In this document: positions 24,791 to 34,117 of the stretch, piece after piece
Position numbering within the stretch: position 1 is the first letter of the stretch
Layout of the letters: the number at the start of each line of letters is the position of its first letter
NCBI GenBank assembly: GCA_026390435.1
Contig: JAPLFY010000113.1
Span: 1-64,000, forward strand
Source: Pseudomonadota bacterium
GTDB lineage: Bacteria > Bdellovibrionota_B > Oligoflexia > Oligoflexales > CAIYRB01
Direction: 5' to 3'
DNA length: 64,000 nt
Translations under genes and position numbers: made by a program
Notes under the pieces: generated by a model
The model's input: only the letters and a program-made list of their open reading frames with translations
What the model was told of the DNA's origin: nothing
Databases searched by the model: none

Positions 24791-26684
24791 GGGCTCTTAA
24801 GTTGAATTCTAGGTTCCATTTGCGACCTGAGGTCGTGTCCTTCATATAGACTTGCAGCATGCCCATTTCGTTAACGACAGCATCTAGGCTTACGGGGATG
24901 ACTTTACCCTCGTTCTTGCTCTCGCTCTCGCCATCAGATTTGAGTGTGAGGCTGAGTTGAGCGTTTTCATCTAAGCTATGCGCCGCGTCATCGACAACTG
25001 TGCCGGGTTTGTCACCAGCACGCACGGTAGAGGAGAAAAAGCGGAACTCTACGGGCTCACCAATGACGAGACCAAATTGCTGATCTTTAAGCTCGATCTC
25101 GGTCCCCTCATCCGTTCCCTGAGGCACTAGACAAAGCCCGCGCACTTTCGGTTCGATACCGGGTACTGCGGGTGCGACTTCTTCTAGGCCAACGTAATAA
25201 GAACGCGCAGTGCCACTCTGTACTCTGATGCCGCGCCCTGTGCTGCGCAGTTTTCCGTAGTAGGTGGCGCCACGTGCTACGGCCAGGTCATAGTCAGCGC
25301 CCGTTAGTTCTTTAACACTGCTACCGCTCCAAGTGGAAAGTAGCTCAACAATGCGTTGGCGTAAGGCCGGAGCTCGAAAAACACCGCCATTAAACAGCAC
25401 TGCTGTCGGCAGTAGTGCTTCGTTTTGCAGGTTAGCCCCGACTAACGTTTGTAGCTGCGGATTGGACGCTACATTTTGTGCGGAGCGACGGAGGAAGCGA
25501 GCCAAGTGTCTGCTGATGGCCGCATCACTTTCGTAATGTAGGCCAAACTCTTGAATGCCGGCTGACCGTCTGGTCTTTGGCATTTCGTCGAGTCGTGTGC
25601 GCGGGAGAAAACCCTCGACGATAGTCGACAAGACTTGTGCGCGTGTGAGCTCCGTAGTCACTGTTCCTGCGAATAGACTAGAACCACGACTAGCGACTGC
25701 GATGGGGAGCGACGTGAGGTCTTCGCTGATTAGTAGACGCTCTTTAGCTGAGCGAGCAGCTGCGACTAGTGCGAGAAATTGCCAGTGATCGACGCTACGT
25801 CCCTGTGCTTCGAGCTGCTGCTTTAGTCCATAAGCAAGCGCCAAGTCCATGTTGTCGCCACCGAGCAGCAAATGCTCGCCAACGCTAATACGTTCAAGAT
25901 GCAACTGGCCTTGGTCCTCGCCGACAGCAATCAAACTAAAGTCGCATGTGCCGCCACCGACATCACAGACAAGGATGACTTCGCCGGGTTGCACTTGCTT
26001 GCGCCAGTCGCGACCATTTGCGTCTAGCCAGGCGTAAAATGCGGCCAATGGTTCTTCCAGAAGTACCGGGTCACCAAGGCCAGCATCGCGTGCCGCAGCA
26101 TGGGTCAGTGCTCGTGCCACTTCGTCAAACGAAGCCGGTACGGTTAATACTACCGTGCAGTCAGCGGCACTGACGTTCTCGCCAGCGTTTTTGCGGTCAT
26201 TAACGAAGGCTGCGCCTAGGTGCTCCAGATAACGCTTTGATGCTTGGACAGGAGAACACTTGCCTTCAGTAATCTCGGATCGCCACGGTAGCAATGCGGC
26301 TTGCCGGTCAGCTTGGCTGGCGCAGAGCCAGGATTTAGCGGATGACACAACCCGATCGGGCACTTCGGCACCCCGGTCACGAGCCCACTTACCAACTAGG
26401 TTAGCTATGCTAGGAACGTTACTTTGCCCATCACTCGTCCATGGCAACTGCGCTGCCGCGCTCGCGAGCTCACCGCTATGTGGAATGTAGAGGAACGACG
26501 GCAGGGTGGTTTGGCTGCCAACTTGTCCCGGTCCAAACACCTGCGGAATCTCTAGCACCTCGACCCTCGAATCAGCCCTAGATTCAGTCGATTCTAGGGT
26601 CGATTCTATTTTGCTGTAGGTCAGAGCTGAGTTGGTTGTGCCTAAATCGATGCCGACTACATATGGGATCTGCTTGTCAGTCAC
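24777..26684 (-). CDS. Hsp70-family protein (YegD-like)
   Basis: A 635-residue Hsp70 relative with GIDLGTTNSALTYSK, VCDVGGGTCDFSLI and LFNGGVFRAP marking an intact nucleotide-binding domain. The C-terminal 120 residues form a short beta region but I see no canonical helical lid. A 20-residue insert near the N-terminus, IESTLESTESRADSRVEV, lies between the first phosphate loop and the conserved VLEIPQ; its DNA is a small cluster of GAATC(G) repeats (26565-26612). It is the middle gene of the DUF2760-Hsp70-Hsp70 operon; the paralogue downstream shares order and motifs, indicating an old duplication. Confidence 0.86.
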   Translation of the reverse strand: MTDKQIPYVVGIDLGTTNSALTYSKIESTLESTESRADSRVEVLEIPQVFGPGQVGSQTTLPSFLYIPHSGELASAAAQLPWTSDGQSNVPSIANLVGKWARDRGAEVPDRVVSSAKSWLCASQADRQAALLPWRSEITEGKCSPVQASKRYLEHLGAAFVNDRKNAGENVSAADCTVVLTVPASFDEVARALTHAAARDAGLGDPVLLEEPLAAFYAWLDANGRDWRKQVQPGEVILVCDVGGGTCDFSLIAVGEDQGQLHLERISVGEHLLLGGDNMDLALAYGLKQQLEAQGRSVDHWQFLALVAAARSAKERLLISEDLTSLPIAVASRGSSLFAGTVTTELTRAQVLSTIVEGFLPRTRLDEMPKTRRSAGIQEFGLHYESDAAISRHLARFLRRSAQNVASNPQLQTLVGANLQNEALLPTAVLFNGGVFRAPALRQRIVELLSTWSGSSVKELTGADYDLAVARGATYYGKLRSTGRGIRVQSGTARSYYVGLEEVAPAVPGIEPKVRGLCLVPQGTDEGTEIELKDQQFGLVIGEPVEFRFFSSTVRAGDKPGTVVDDAAHSLDENAQLSLTLKSDGESESKNEGKVIPVSLDAVVNEMGMLQVYMKDTTSGRKWNLEFNLRAHEQH

Positions 26685-26699
26685 AGTCTCGACTCCGGA

Positions 26700-27359
26700 T
26701 TAAGATAATTCAACTTCTGCGGGCGCAATCACACGTTCAGGCGAACCGCTGACTGCTGACGCAGGGGTGCGTTGCTCTGGCAGTTTGACACTGGTCGTTA
26801 ACCAGCCTCGGTGCAGCAGTCTGCCGGTAAACGGTGGCTCACCAATGACGCGGCCAAGGAGACGGTAGCTGTGAGCATCGTAATCTTTGTTTAGGGTTAA
26901 AGAGGAACCCTCGGCGTTTTGCGCGACCGGTTTGATTTCAAAATAGTCGCGCAGGACCGCGCTGCAACCTTGATGCACGACACGGGCGGCTGCACCAACC
27001 TGCGCATCAGGGTACTTGCTTACGTCATCCATTAAGAAGTCGAGGAGTCTGCCTTTTTGTTGCATCAGGCCGAGGAATCCAAGAACCTCGTTTTCGCCTG
27101 TCGCGGCGGGTATATTGCTTGTAGCCATCGGCGCGACTTGCGCAGCTGCCGGTTTTGCCACGGTATCGGTAGCGCCGATGCTTACGGGTGCCTCGCTGCT
27201 GACTTGAAGGGTCGGGCGTAGGGCTAAAAAACCACTCACTAAACTAAAAAGTAGTAAGCCACTGTTGCGCAGGGTGGCGAACTCGGCCGACGCATCGGCA
27301 CCGAAGAAATAGGCCGCTGAAAGTAGTGCTAATACCAATGATACAAATAGCTTAGACAT
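26700..27359 (-). CDS. DUF2760 family membrane-anchored protein
   Basis: A 219-residue protein with two hydrophobic N-terminal segments (LFVSLVLALLSAAYFFG and GLLLFSLVSGFLAL), a variable linker, then a conserved soluble domain: LGLMQQKGRLLDFLMDDVSK, YPDAQVGAAARVVHQGC and EGSSLTLNKDYDAHSYRLLG. These are the hallmarks of DUF2760. In other proteobacteria DUF2760 genes sit directly before paired Hsp70-like genes, as here (15-base gap). The conserved pairing suggests a membrane-linked chaperone complex. Ribosome site GGAGAAAT precedes ATG 27359. Confidence 0.86.
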   Translation of the reverse strand: MSKLFVSLVLALLSAAYFFGADASAEFATLRNSGLLLFSLVSGFLALRPTLQVSSEAPVSIGATDTVAKPAAAQVAPMATSNIPAATGENEVLGFLGLMQQKGRLLDFLMDDVSKYPDAQVGAAARVVHQGCSAVLRDYFEIKPVAQNAEGSSLTLNKDYDAHSYRLLGRVIGEPPFTGRLLHRGWLTTSVKLPEQRTPASAVSGSPERVIAPAEVELS

Positions 27360-27540
27360 TATTTCTCCTGCTTCATGCTAGCGCTCTGCCAAGTCCGGCA
27401 TAGTCATAATCGACTCTGCTCACGTGAACAAGTGGGTAAAACGCTCATTCTTTTGGGAAAGTTAGGTTTTTATGTAAAGTTATTAAGCAATAATTCCGAA
27501 GAGAGGCTGTCTGAACAACGCTGTGTCGTGAGTCATTGGG

Positions 27541-28056
27541 ATGCAACCTATGAGTACCATTCGAAATAGCCGCCTTCGGTACGCGCCGGTCGTGCTCCTT
27601 TGCACACTTTTTGGCTGCAACAATGGCGCGGTGTCGGGGGCGAGTTCCCCGGTGGCTTTCTCCGGCGACAGCTCGAGCTTGAATGCAAATATTCAGGCGC
27701 CACCTTCAGCCGTGCGTAAGGGCAGCTTTACGGTCTGGGCGCATCCAGAGAATCCGCAGCCAAACCAAGAGTATGTGATTTATACGAGTATCAGGCTGCC
27801 GCGCGGCACAGAGGATTACGACGCGGGTGATATATCTGGTCAGTTGATCGGCACCGATGGTTTTGCGATCCCTGTGGGTGGCGCTAAAAATCCATTTTCG
27901 AAATTCGTGTTTTCCGCGGAAAAAGCTAAGGCCATAGTCACCACGCGTGTGCCCGGTGCGGCAACTTCAGGAATACGCGATGAAATCTCTATTAATTCAA
28001 AGCTCCTGAGCGAGAAGCAAAGCTTAACGCTTATTTTTGGCTCGGAGAAGGAGTGA
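27541..28056 (+). CDS. Lipoprotein of unknown function
   Basis: A 171-residue lipoprotein: hydrophobic segment RYAPVVLLCTLFGC with lipobox LFGC, then a Ser/Ala-rich linker and a beta-rich domain (FTVWAHPENPQPNQEYVIYT). No family recognised. Two in-frame starts (27541 and 27550) are both possible and neither has a strong ribosome site. Convergent with bamD, ending 24 bases from its stop. Confidence 0.62.
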   Translation: MQPMSTIRNSRLRYAPVVLLCTLFGCNNGAVSGASSPVAFSGDSSSLNANIQAPPSAVRKGSFTVWAHPENPQPNQEYVIYTSIRLPRGTEDYDAGDISGQLIGTDGFAIPVGGAKNPFSKFVFSAEKAKAIVTTRVPGAATSGIRDEISINSKLLSEKQSLTLIFGSEKE

Positions 28057-28080
28057 GGCTGGTCGGCAGCACGACCCCCT

Positions 28081-28875
28081 TCATGTTTTGCGGCGATTGA
28101 CGCTGGTTTCATAATCCGCCAGCAAGCGGCGGAAATTATCCGCGCGTTCTTTGATCTGGGCAGCGGTCATGGTCTTGAAATACAGGTTTTTATCACTTGC
28201 AGGATCTTTGGCTTTTGCCTCAGCGACATAATCAAGAGCCTTGATGCCGTAGCGCAATGCCTCGATTCTTAAATCGTCGTATTCGCCAAATTCATCAGCT
28301 AACTGAATCGCAACGAAAGCACAGGCATGATAAATCTCTTGCTTGCAGTAAAAACGGGCGACAAAGAGGATACTCTCCGCTACCCGGCGCTTACCTTTGG
28401 CGACTAGGTCTCGAGCTTGCTTGGCATAGGGACTGTCTGGCATCCGCTCGATGAGCTTCTGCCATTCTCTGATCGCCTTCTGGGTGTATTCTTGTTCCCG
28501 GTCAACTTCATCCGGTGCATCCTTCCAGTAGCTCTCACCAATTTGGAAGTAGGCATAGTCTACTTTGGGGTGCTTCGGGTGTAATTTGGCAAACTGCTCA
28601 TAAGCAAGAGCAGCTTCGGTATAATGACCAAGCTCAAACTGGGAGTTGGCGATCAACAGGTCAGCCTCGGCGGCAAACTTGCTGTAGGGAAAGCGAGACT
28701 TGAATTCGCCCAGGCGCTGAAGGGCGATCTCATAATTCTCATCATCGTACGGTCCTTTGGCGATGCCGAACGACTTTTGCGGATCATTCGGATCAAACTC
28801 TTTCTCAGAGCACGCCGTCAGAAATAAGATGTAAGCTATCGTACAGACAAAAGGAACTAGTGACTTTCGCAGCAT
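28081..28875 (-). CDS. bamD: Outer-membrane assembly lipoprotein BamD
   Basis: The 264-residue lipoprotein starts at ATG 28875 (AAGGAG 8 bases upstream); lipobox FLTAC precedes a TPR-rich protein. PYDDENYEIALQRLGEFKSRFPYSKFAAEADLLI and the following repeats match the BamD/YfiO TPR array. BamD is an essential part of the Bam complex that inserts beta-barrel proteins in the outer membrane, from the periplasmic side. The quoted stretch spans the first TPR (about residues 43-76). Confidence 0.9.
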   Translation of the reverse strand: MLRKSLVPFVCTIAYILFLTACSEKEFDPNDPQKSFGIAKGPYDDENYEIALQRLGEFKSRFPYSKFAAEADLLIANSQFELGHYTEAALAYEQFAKLHPKHPKVDYAYFQIGESYWKDAPDEVDREQEYTQKAIREWQKLIERMPDSPYAKQARDLVAKGKRRVAESILFVARFYCKQEIYHACAFVAIQLADEFGEYDDLRIEALRYGIKALDYVAEAKAKDPASDKNLYFKTMTAAQIKERADNFRRLLADYETSVNRRKT

Positions 28876-29084
28876 CTGCGCAACTCCTTGCAATCAACAG
28901 GCTTCAAAAGGAAGCAAAATTGCCGATACTATGAATATGCAAAGGCTCCCTTTTCATAGCGCCGCGGACGTTCCTGACGTTAACCTACGTGTGGGCGCTA
29001 CCGCCAATCATTTAAATGGATTGGCCCAAGATTGATGAGTTAAATCGGCCGACTTGGATCTTGTACCCCCTAAGGACACTTTGA

Positions 29085-30083
29085 GTGACGAATCAAGAAC
29101 GCAACGAAGCGGGCGGTGGTGAGCCAGGAATCTGGCGCCGGGCGCAGCGGCATTATTGGCTGGTGATTTTCGCCATTCTGCTGCTTTCATTGCTGATTCA
29201 CGTCCTTTCTGTGGTGGAGCTGGGGCATCATCAAGCACACAAGTCGCACCTGCCGGTAGTGAAGCAGGCACCGGTGAAATTTCACGTCACGCACCAGCCA
29301 AAGCGGCCTGCAGCGAAAAAGAGTCCGTTGGAAAAGCCGACAGAGCCAGATTCGATGCCAAAGATCTTGGAGGCGCCTCAGACCAAGACCGAGCGGCCCG
29401 AGCGCGCCGACTATGCCGGTACCGTCAATCACAAGACGACCAAAGAAACACGCCTCAGCAACAAGCTCAAGCGCGAGAAGGCGGCCGATGCCGGCCAGAA
29501 GGGCAAGCCGGACGTGGCCGAGGCGCGCCAGGCCGGGCCTGAATCGCCGGCACGTCCTGAGGCCACGCCGCAGCCGCTACAAAAGCTCAAGCAAAGCGAG
29601 AGTCGGTTTAAGAGCCGGGCGGGTAATTTGGCAGTCGATGCCTTTCAGCCAAAACCGCGCAATATCTACGAGGCCTTGCTGCCGACGGGGGCAGCTGATT
29701 TGCCTGGGCAGATGACTGCTGGCTACCAAGATTTTGTCGACGAAAAGGTGACAGAAGGTGACCGCATCGACATTAATACCTCGGAGTACCGCTACATCGG
29801 TTACTTTACCAGCATGCGTAAAGCGATTGAGCTGGTGTGGAACTATCCCCTCGATGCTGCCCGTAAAGGCGAGCAGGGCGAGGTTGGATTGGAGTTTATC
29901 ATCGGTAAAGATGGCCACGTGACGCAGGTGCGTGTGCTCAGGTCTTCCGGCTACTTGATCCTCGACCAGGCGATCATGGAGGCTATTAAGCTGGCTTCGC
30001 CCTTTTCCCCGTTACCTGATGGCTTTGGCAAGAGTCGACTGGTGGTGACGGGCTCGTTCCGCTACATTCTGAACGGTCTTTAG
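29085..30083 (+). CDS. TonB-family energy-transducing protein
   Basis: A 332-residue protein starting at GTG 29085 with AAGGA 8 bases upstream. One membrane helix near the N-terminus (WLVIFAILLLSLLIHVLSVV, about 24-43), a long Pro/Lys/Ala-rich periplasmic spacer (about 70-180), and a C-terminal TonB domain: GEVGLEFIIGKDGHVTQVRV and a final beta strand. TonB transmits proton-motive force from ExbBD to outer-membrane receptors; some homologues serve other energised processes. No ExbBD or receptor lies beside it, so it might be a stand-alone paralogue. GC-rich spacer DNA reflects the Pro/Ala content. Confidence 0.85.
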   Translation: MTNQERNEAGGGEPGIWRRAQRHYWLVIFAILLLSLLIHVLSVVELGHHQAHKSHLPVVKQAPVKFHVTHQPKRPAAKKSPLEKPTEPDSMPKILEAPQTKTERPERADYAGTVNHKTTKETRLSNKLKREKAADAGQKGKPDVAEARQAGPESPARPEATPQPLQKLKQSESRFKSRAGNLAVDAFQPKPRNIYEALLPTGAADLPGQMTAGYQDFVDEKVTEGDRIDINTSEYRYIGYFTSMRKAIELVWNYPLDAARKGEQGEVGLEFIIGKDGHVTQVRVLRSSGYLILDQAIMEAIKLASPFSPLPDGFGKSRLVVTGSFRYILNGL

Positions 30084-30259
30084 GTCTCGAATTCAAATTA
30101 TCAACATCTTGATTTAATTGATATTTGTTATAAATTGGCAGAAAAAATCTGTACATTTTTTGCACAGTGGTTATAGTCCGGGCCTTGTCGGTTTGGTCCC
30201 GAACGCGGTACGCTAGACCTTTAAGCCTTAAATTTCTCCCACGAAGGACCCGCCATCTC

Positions 30260-31753
30260 TTGACCCGCTGGCACTCCATCTTTATTTCTTTGTCGCTCTT
30301 GACCACTTGGAGCTGCGCCTCATTTGAAGCTGAGGTGCCCGAGCGTGATCACGACAGCGAGCCAGTGGCAGTAGGCACAAGCGCCGGCGATGGTAAGCAT
30401 TTTACCCTGAAAGACGTTGCTGACGTCGAGTCCGATGACGTTGGGGACCGCGAAGTCGCCGACGCAGACGATGGCGATCGTGAGGCCAATGACGACGATG
30501 ACGAAGACGATGATGAGAGCTTGGCGGACGTGGTCGAGGATTTCGAAGAGGGTTTTTGTGCCGACGACATCTACGCTCAGTATTTAATGGAACGTTACCG
30601 TGCCGAGCACACTGGGCATAAGTTATCAGAGGGCAAGACCGAAAAGCGCAGTAGCCGCTCTCGCCGAAATCGCCGGGAAGATGCCCGCTATTTTAAAAAT
30701 CACTCCAGCTTCGCGGCACTTGCCTATGCCCATTCCGTAATGGCTGGCCCGACCTCACCTTACCTAGGTGCCATCCCCATCGTCATCAACGACAAGGTGG
30801 ATTTTTGGGTTCATTACTTCAAGACATCTGGTCGCGGCATGTTTATGCGTTGGTTAGTCCGCGGCGAGACGATTAAGCCCCAAGTGCAGCCGATATTGCA
30901 GGATAGCGGCGTGCCGATGGAGTTCTTTTACCTGGCGATGATTGAGTCAGGATTGAGCAACCACGCTAATAGCCGAGCCCGTGCCATTGGAACTTGGCAG
31001 TTTATGCGCGGTACAGCCAAGCTCTATGGTCTGAAGATCAATCACTGGGTGGACGAACGCCGCGATCCAACCAAGTCGACGCTGGCTGCAGCCCGGTATC
31101 TCAAGGAACTCTATCTTGAGCTCGGTGATTGGCACCTAGCTATGGCTGCATACAATGCTGGTCCTGGTCGCGTCCGTCGCGCCATAAAAACCAATGGTAA
31201 CGCGGATTTCTGGAAGCTTTGCGAAGACCGCGTCCTGGCCAAAGAAACTAAAGAATACGTACCTAAAGTGCTGGCAGCCATTTTGTTAGCTGCCGATCCG
31301 GAGGCTCACGGGTTTAGGGTCCATTCCACCGAGGTAGCTGACGCTGCCGATACGACCGTTCTCATCAAGCGTCCTGTTCGCCTAGACGAGATAGCGAATC
31401 GCTTGGGCTTATCGCTGAGGACCTTGAAAAATTGGAATCCAGAGCTCCTCCGCAATATGACACCGCCAACCCGGGGTGGTTATCCACTGCGGCTAAGCGC
31501 TGCTTATGCCAGCCGCTTCCCGCAGCTTGAGCCTCGCCTTACTACTGCGGATATTAAAAGTGTCGGTATGCACACGGTCCGTAGTGGTGACACATTTGGC
31601 CGAATTGCCCGTCAATATGGTATTCCGGTTAGGCAATTAATGGAGCTGAACCCAGATGTTGCCGCGAAAAAGTTGAAGCCTGGTGTCAGTATCCTCGTCC
31701 CAGCCATCGAAACTGTCTCGACAGTCAATGCCGGTAATCCAGATCTGCTCTGA
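30260..31753 (+). CDS. Membrane-bound lytic transglycosylase, MltD-like, with LysM
   Basis: I start at TTG 30260 (AAGGA 11 bases upstream), which gives the lipoprotein signal IFISLSLLTTWSC; a GTG 93 bases earlier is in frame but adds an unlikely leader. After an acidic stretch (about residues 55-95, run DDDDEDDDE) comes a GH23 SLT domain: catalytic Glu in MIESGLSNHANS, then AIGTWQFMRGTA and AMAAYNAGPGRVRRAI. A degenerate LysM-like segment and a clear LysM (HTVRSGDTFGRIARQYGIP) end the protein. The enzyme cuts glycan strands with 1,6-anhydro ends, at the inner face of the outer membrane. Adjacent TonB gene, same strand, 176 bases away. Confidence 0.87.
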   Translation: MTRWHSIFISLSLLTTWSCASFEAEVPERDHDSEPVAVGTSAGDGKHFTLKDVADVESDDVGDREVADADDGDREANDDDDEDDDESLADVVEDFEEGFCADDIYAQYLMERYRAEHTGHKLSEGKTEKRSSRSRRNRREDARYFKNHSSFAALAYAHSVMAGPTSPYLGAIPIVINDKVDFWVHYFKTSGRGMFMRWLVRGETIKPQVQPILQDSGVPMEFFYLAMIESGLSNHANSRARAIGTWQFMRGTAKLYGLKINHWVDERRDPTKSTLAAARYLKELYLELGDWHLAMAAYNAGPGRVRRAIKTNGNADFWKLCEDRVLAKETKEYVPKVLAAILLAADPEAHGFRVHSTEVADAADTTVLIKRPVRLDEIANRLGLSLRTLKNWNPELLRNMTPPTRGGYPLRLSAAYASRFPQLEPRLTTADIKSVGMHTVRSGDTFGRIARQYGIPVRQLMELNPDVAAKKLKPGVSILVPAIETVSTVNAGNPDLL

Positions 31754-31775
31754 CTCTGCTCTGACTCTGCTCTGA
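31745..31775 (+). repeat. 11-bp tandem repeat over the mltD-like stop codon
   Basis: CTGCTCTGACT occurs 2.8 times in a row. The first copy contains the stop codon (TGA 31751-31753), so the protein ends within the repeat. Slippage here would add or remove untranslated sequence. Confidence 0.85.
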
Positions 31776-31864
31776 GGCTTCGGGCTTTTAAGCAAGAAAT
31801 TCAGCCTCGCGGAGCCCAGCAGCAGAGGTATACACTCCAACATAATTTGTTGGAGGGCACAGGC

Positions 31865-32785
31865 ATGAACCAAGAGATTGATGGCCGTAAGACTCGCAAT
31901 CAAGTCCAGTCACTCCCGGAACATAGCAAAATCAGCTTTACCGCGAAGTTAGTTGCGCATGGCCGTGCAAGGACCGATATACCCTTCGCGGGCGACGTGG
32001 CTGACGCGGTTGGAGCCAAGGCCGTGTATGACGAGACTATGGGGCCAGCAGGCGGGGCTCTGGGGTCGCTGGACTGGTTTGATGCCATGCTTGAGGCTCG
32101 CTATAAGAGCCTAACCGCCGCGATCAAGCGGAGCGGTTGCAAGCAGGTTCTCGAGTTCGCCAGCGGCGTCTCGCTGCGCGGCTTAGCGTTGACCAGGTCG
32201 CCTGATCTAGTTTTTGTCGAGACTGATTTGCCGGCAATTTCTGCTGAGAAAGTGGCGATCGTAGAAAAGCTTCAGCACAAATACGCTATTCCAGTGGCGC
32301 CTAATTTGCACTTTCACGAAGCCAATATTTTGGACTGGGAGCAAATTGAAAAGACGCTCGTACATTTCACGCCCGGTGAGCCGGTGATCATCATCCATGA
32401 AGGGCTGTTCCCTTATTTGACGCGTGCAGAGAAGGCGATCGCCGCGAAGAACATACACCGGATCCTCAGCCTTTTTGGTGGTGTTTGGGTGACGCCTGAT
32501 TTCCATTCAAAAGATGATCCAGTTACAGAACTCTGGAGCAAAGATGCGATGGGAGCTGCAGCTAAAGAGATTGGCTCTAAAACGGGTCGTGACTTTGAAG
32601 ACAATAGCTTTGCATCTGAAAGTGACATGACTGCCTTTCTGTCGGAGGCAGGATTTAACCTCAAAATTCGTCTGCAACTTGATGGTGGTTTTGAGTTAAG
32701 CAGTCTCAAGCAGCATCGTATTGAGCCGACAATTCTCGCATTATTGCAGCAGCATTTGCGGTTATTTGAGATGACTTTGGCTTGA
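31865..32785 (+). CDS. SAM-dependent methyltransferase, leucine carboxyl methyltransferase type
   Basis: The 306-residue product starts at ATG 31865 with GGAGGG 8 bases upstream. The SAM-binding region is QVLEFASGVSLRGLAL (motif I, E-x-x-x-G-x-S-x-R), then VETDLP (acidic ribose contact) and VIIIHEGLFPYLTRAEK (motif IV plus the conserved G-L-x-x-Y-L). This order is that of the LCM/TcmP family (PF04072). These enzymes methylate carboxyl or hydroxyl groups in a wide range of substrates; the target cannot be inferred. Confidence 0.78.
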   Translation: MNQEIDGRKTRNQVQSLPEHSKISFTAKLVAHGRARTDIPFAGDVADAVGAKAVYDETMGPAGGALGSLDWFDAMLEARYKSLTAAIKRSGCKQVLEFASGVSLRGLALTRSPDLVFVETDLPAISAEKVAIVEKLQHKYAIPVAPNLHFHEANILDWEQIEKTLVHFTPGEPVIIIHEGLFPYLTRAEKAIAAKNIHRILSLFGGVWVTPDFHSKDDPVTELWSKDAMGAAAKEIGSKTGRDFEDNSFASESDMTAFLSEAGFNLKIRLQLDGGFELSSLKQHRIEPTILALLQQHLRLFEMTLA

Positions 32786-32863
32786 GTGCTGATGACCACG
32801 CTGGCAACGTGGTAGCATGGTGGGGCGTAGTTATTGGGTTGACGATAAACAAGGGTGCAGCAA

Positions 32864-34015
32864 ATGTTTGAACGCGCTTTATTTACTCCCAATCGCCTTT
32901 TTTGCCCGGGCCCAACGCCAGTACCAAAAGAAGTGATCCAAGCTTCGACAGAGACCTCGATCTATCATCGCAGTGACGAGTTCTATAAAGTTTTTCGTCG
33001 CTGTACGGATCGATTGGCTCCGATCTTCGGCACGCGCACATCTCCGGTGATCCTTACGGCCTCCGGTAGCGGAGCGATGGAGGCGGTCCTCGTCAGTCTC
33101 ACTGATATCGATGACGAAGTTGTCGTCGTCAATGGCGGTAAATTTGGTGAACGCTGGGAAAAGTTGGCCAAGACCTATCAGTGCCGTACGGAAGTGGTCA
33201 GCGTACCGTGGGGGCAGGCGCCGACTAGCGACATGATTTTGGCAGCAGTTCGGCGCCAAAAGAATACGCGCGCCATTTTCATCCAGGCCAATGAAACGTC
33301 GACTGGCGCCTATTACAACATCGAAAAACTTGCGGGTGAAATTAGGCAACACTACAAGGGTCTACTGTGCGTCGATGCGATTTCCTCATTAATTGCCCAT
33401 CCCATGCAGATGGATGCATGGCAAATTGATGCGGTGATCTCTGGCAGTCAAAAAGGCTTTGGCCTACCGCCCGGACTTGCCTTTGCCGCGCTGTCGGACC
33501 GGGCCTGGGGTCAGCTGTCGAAGCGGCCCAGATTTTATTTTGATCTGGAGAAGGAGCGCAAGGGGCAAGCTGACGGACGTTCCGCGTGGACGCCTGCGGC
33601 TAGTCTGATTTTTGCGCTCGATGCTGCCTTGCATATCTTGCACGAAGCTGGAATTGATAAAGTCCTTAAGCATCATGCAGATTTAGCGAAGGCAGCGCGC
33701 GCTGCCACAACGGCAATGGGTCTTGAACTTTTTGCCGTTACGGCACCGTCCAATACCCTGACGGCGATGACCGTGCCGTCTGGAGTCGACGGGCAGCGCT
33801 TGTTAAAGAGGTTGCGGCACCGATTCGGCATGTTCTTTGCCGGTGGCCAAGACGAGTTGAAAGGCAAAATAGTGCGGTTTTCTCACCTTGGCTTTGTCAG
33901 CCGCTTTGACTTGCTCGATGGCATTGCGGCGCTTGAGTTTGCCCTCAAGGAAGAAGGCTTTCACCTTGAGGTCGGTAACGGGGTAAAAGCGGCCATGCAG
34001 AGCTTGGTATCATAG
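32864..34015 (+). CDS. Class V aminotransferase (serine/alanine-glyoxylate type)
   Basis: A 383-residue PLP enzyme. ATG 32864 follows AAGGGTG; a GTG 9 bases upstream is in frame. Family features: N-terminal RLFCPGPTPVPKEV, LTASGSGAMEAVL (phosphate binding), CVDAISSLIAHPMQMD with the PLP-ring aspartate, and SGSQKGFGLPPGLAF with the Schiff-base Lys. The overall pattern fits serine-pyruvate/alanine-glyoxylate aminotransferases (AgxT/PucG), with substrate unknown. It lies upstream of etfBA but 100 bases apart, so the operon is uncertain. Confidence 0.83.
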   Translation: MFERALFTPNRLFCPGPTPVPKEVIQASTETSIYHRSDEFYKVFRRCTDRLAPIFGTRTSPVILTASGSGAMEAVLVSLTDIDDEVVVVNGGKFGERWEKLAKTYQCRTEVVSVPWGQAPTSDMILAAVRRQKNTRAIFIQANETSTGAYYNIEKLAGEIRQHYKGLLCVDAISSLIAHPMQMDAWQIDAVISGSQKGFGLPPGLAFAALSDRAWGQLSKRPRFYFDLEKERKGQADGRSAWTPAASLIFALDAALHILHEAGIDKVLKHHADLAKAARAATTAMGLELFAVTAPSNTLTAMTVPSGVDGQRLLKRLRHRFGMFFAGGQDELKGKIVRFSHLGFVSRFDLLDGIAALEFALKEEGFHLEVGNGVKAAMQSLVS

Positions 34016-34117
34016 GCGGCCGCAGTTAATTTGTGACAGGAAAATGACATTTCCCGCAGTGACGACTCGCTAGCGGTTTGGTAAGGTTTGGGTCGTACAA
34101 AGAGGGAGGTAGAGCTC

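Noticed and set aside
30101-30140. Possible -35/-10 promoter before the MltD-like gene (TTGATT ... TATAAA)
   Set aside because: The spacer is only 14 bases, too short for a normal sigma-70 promoter.
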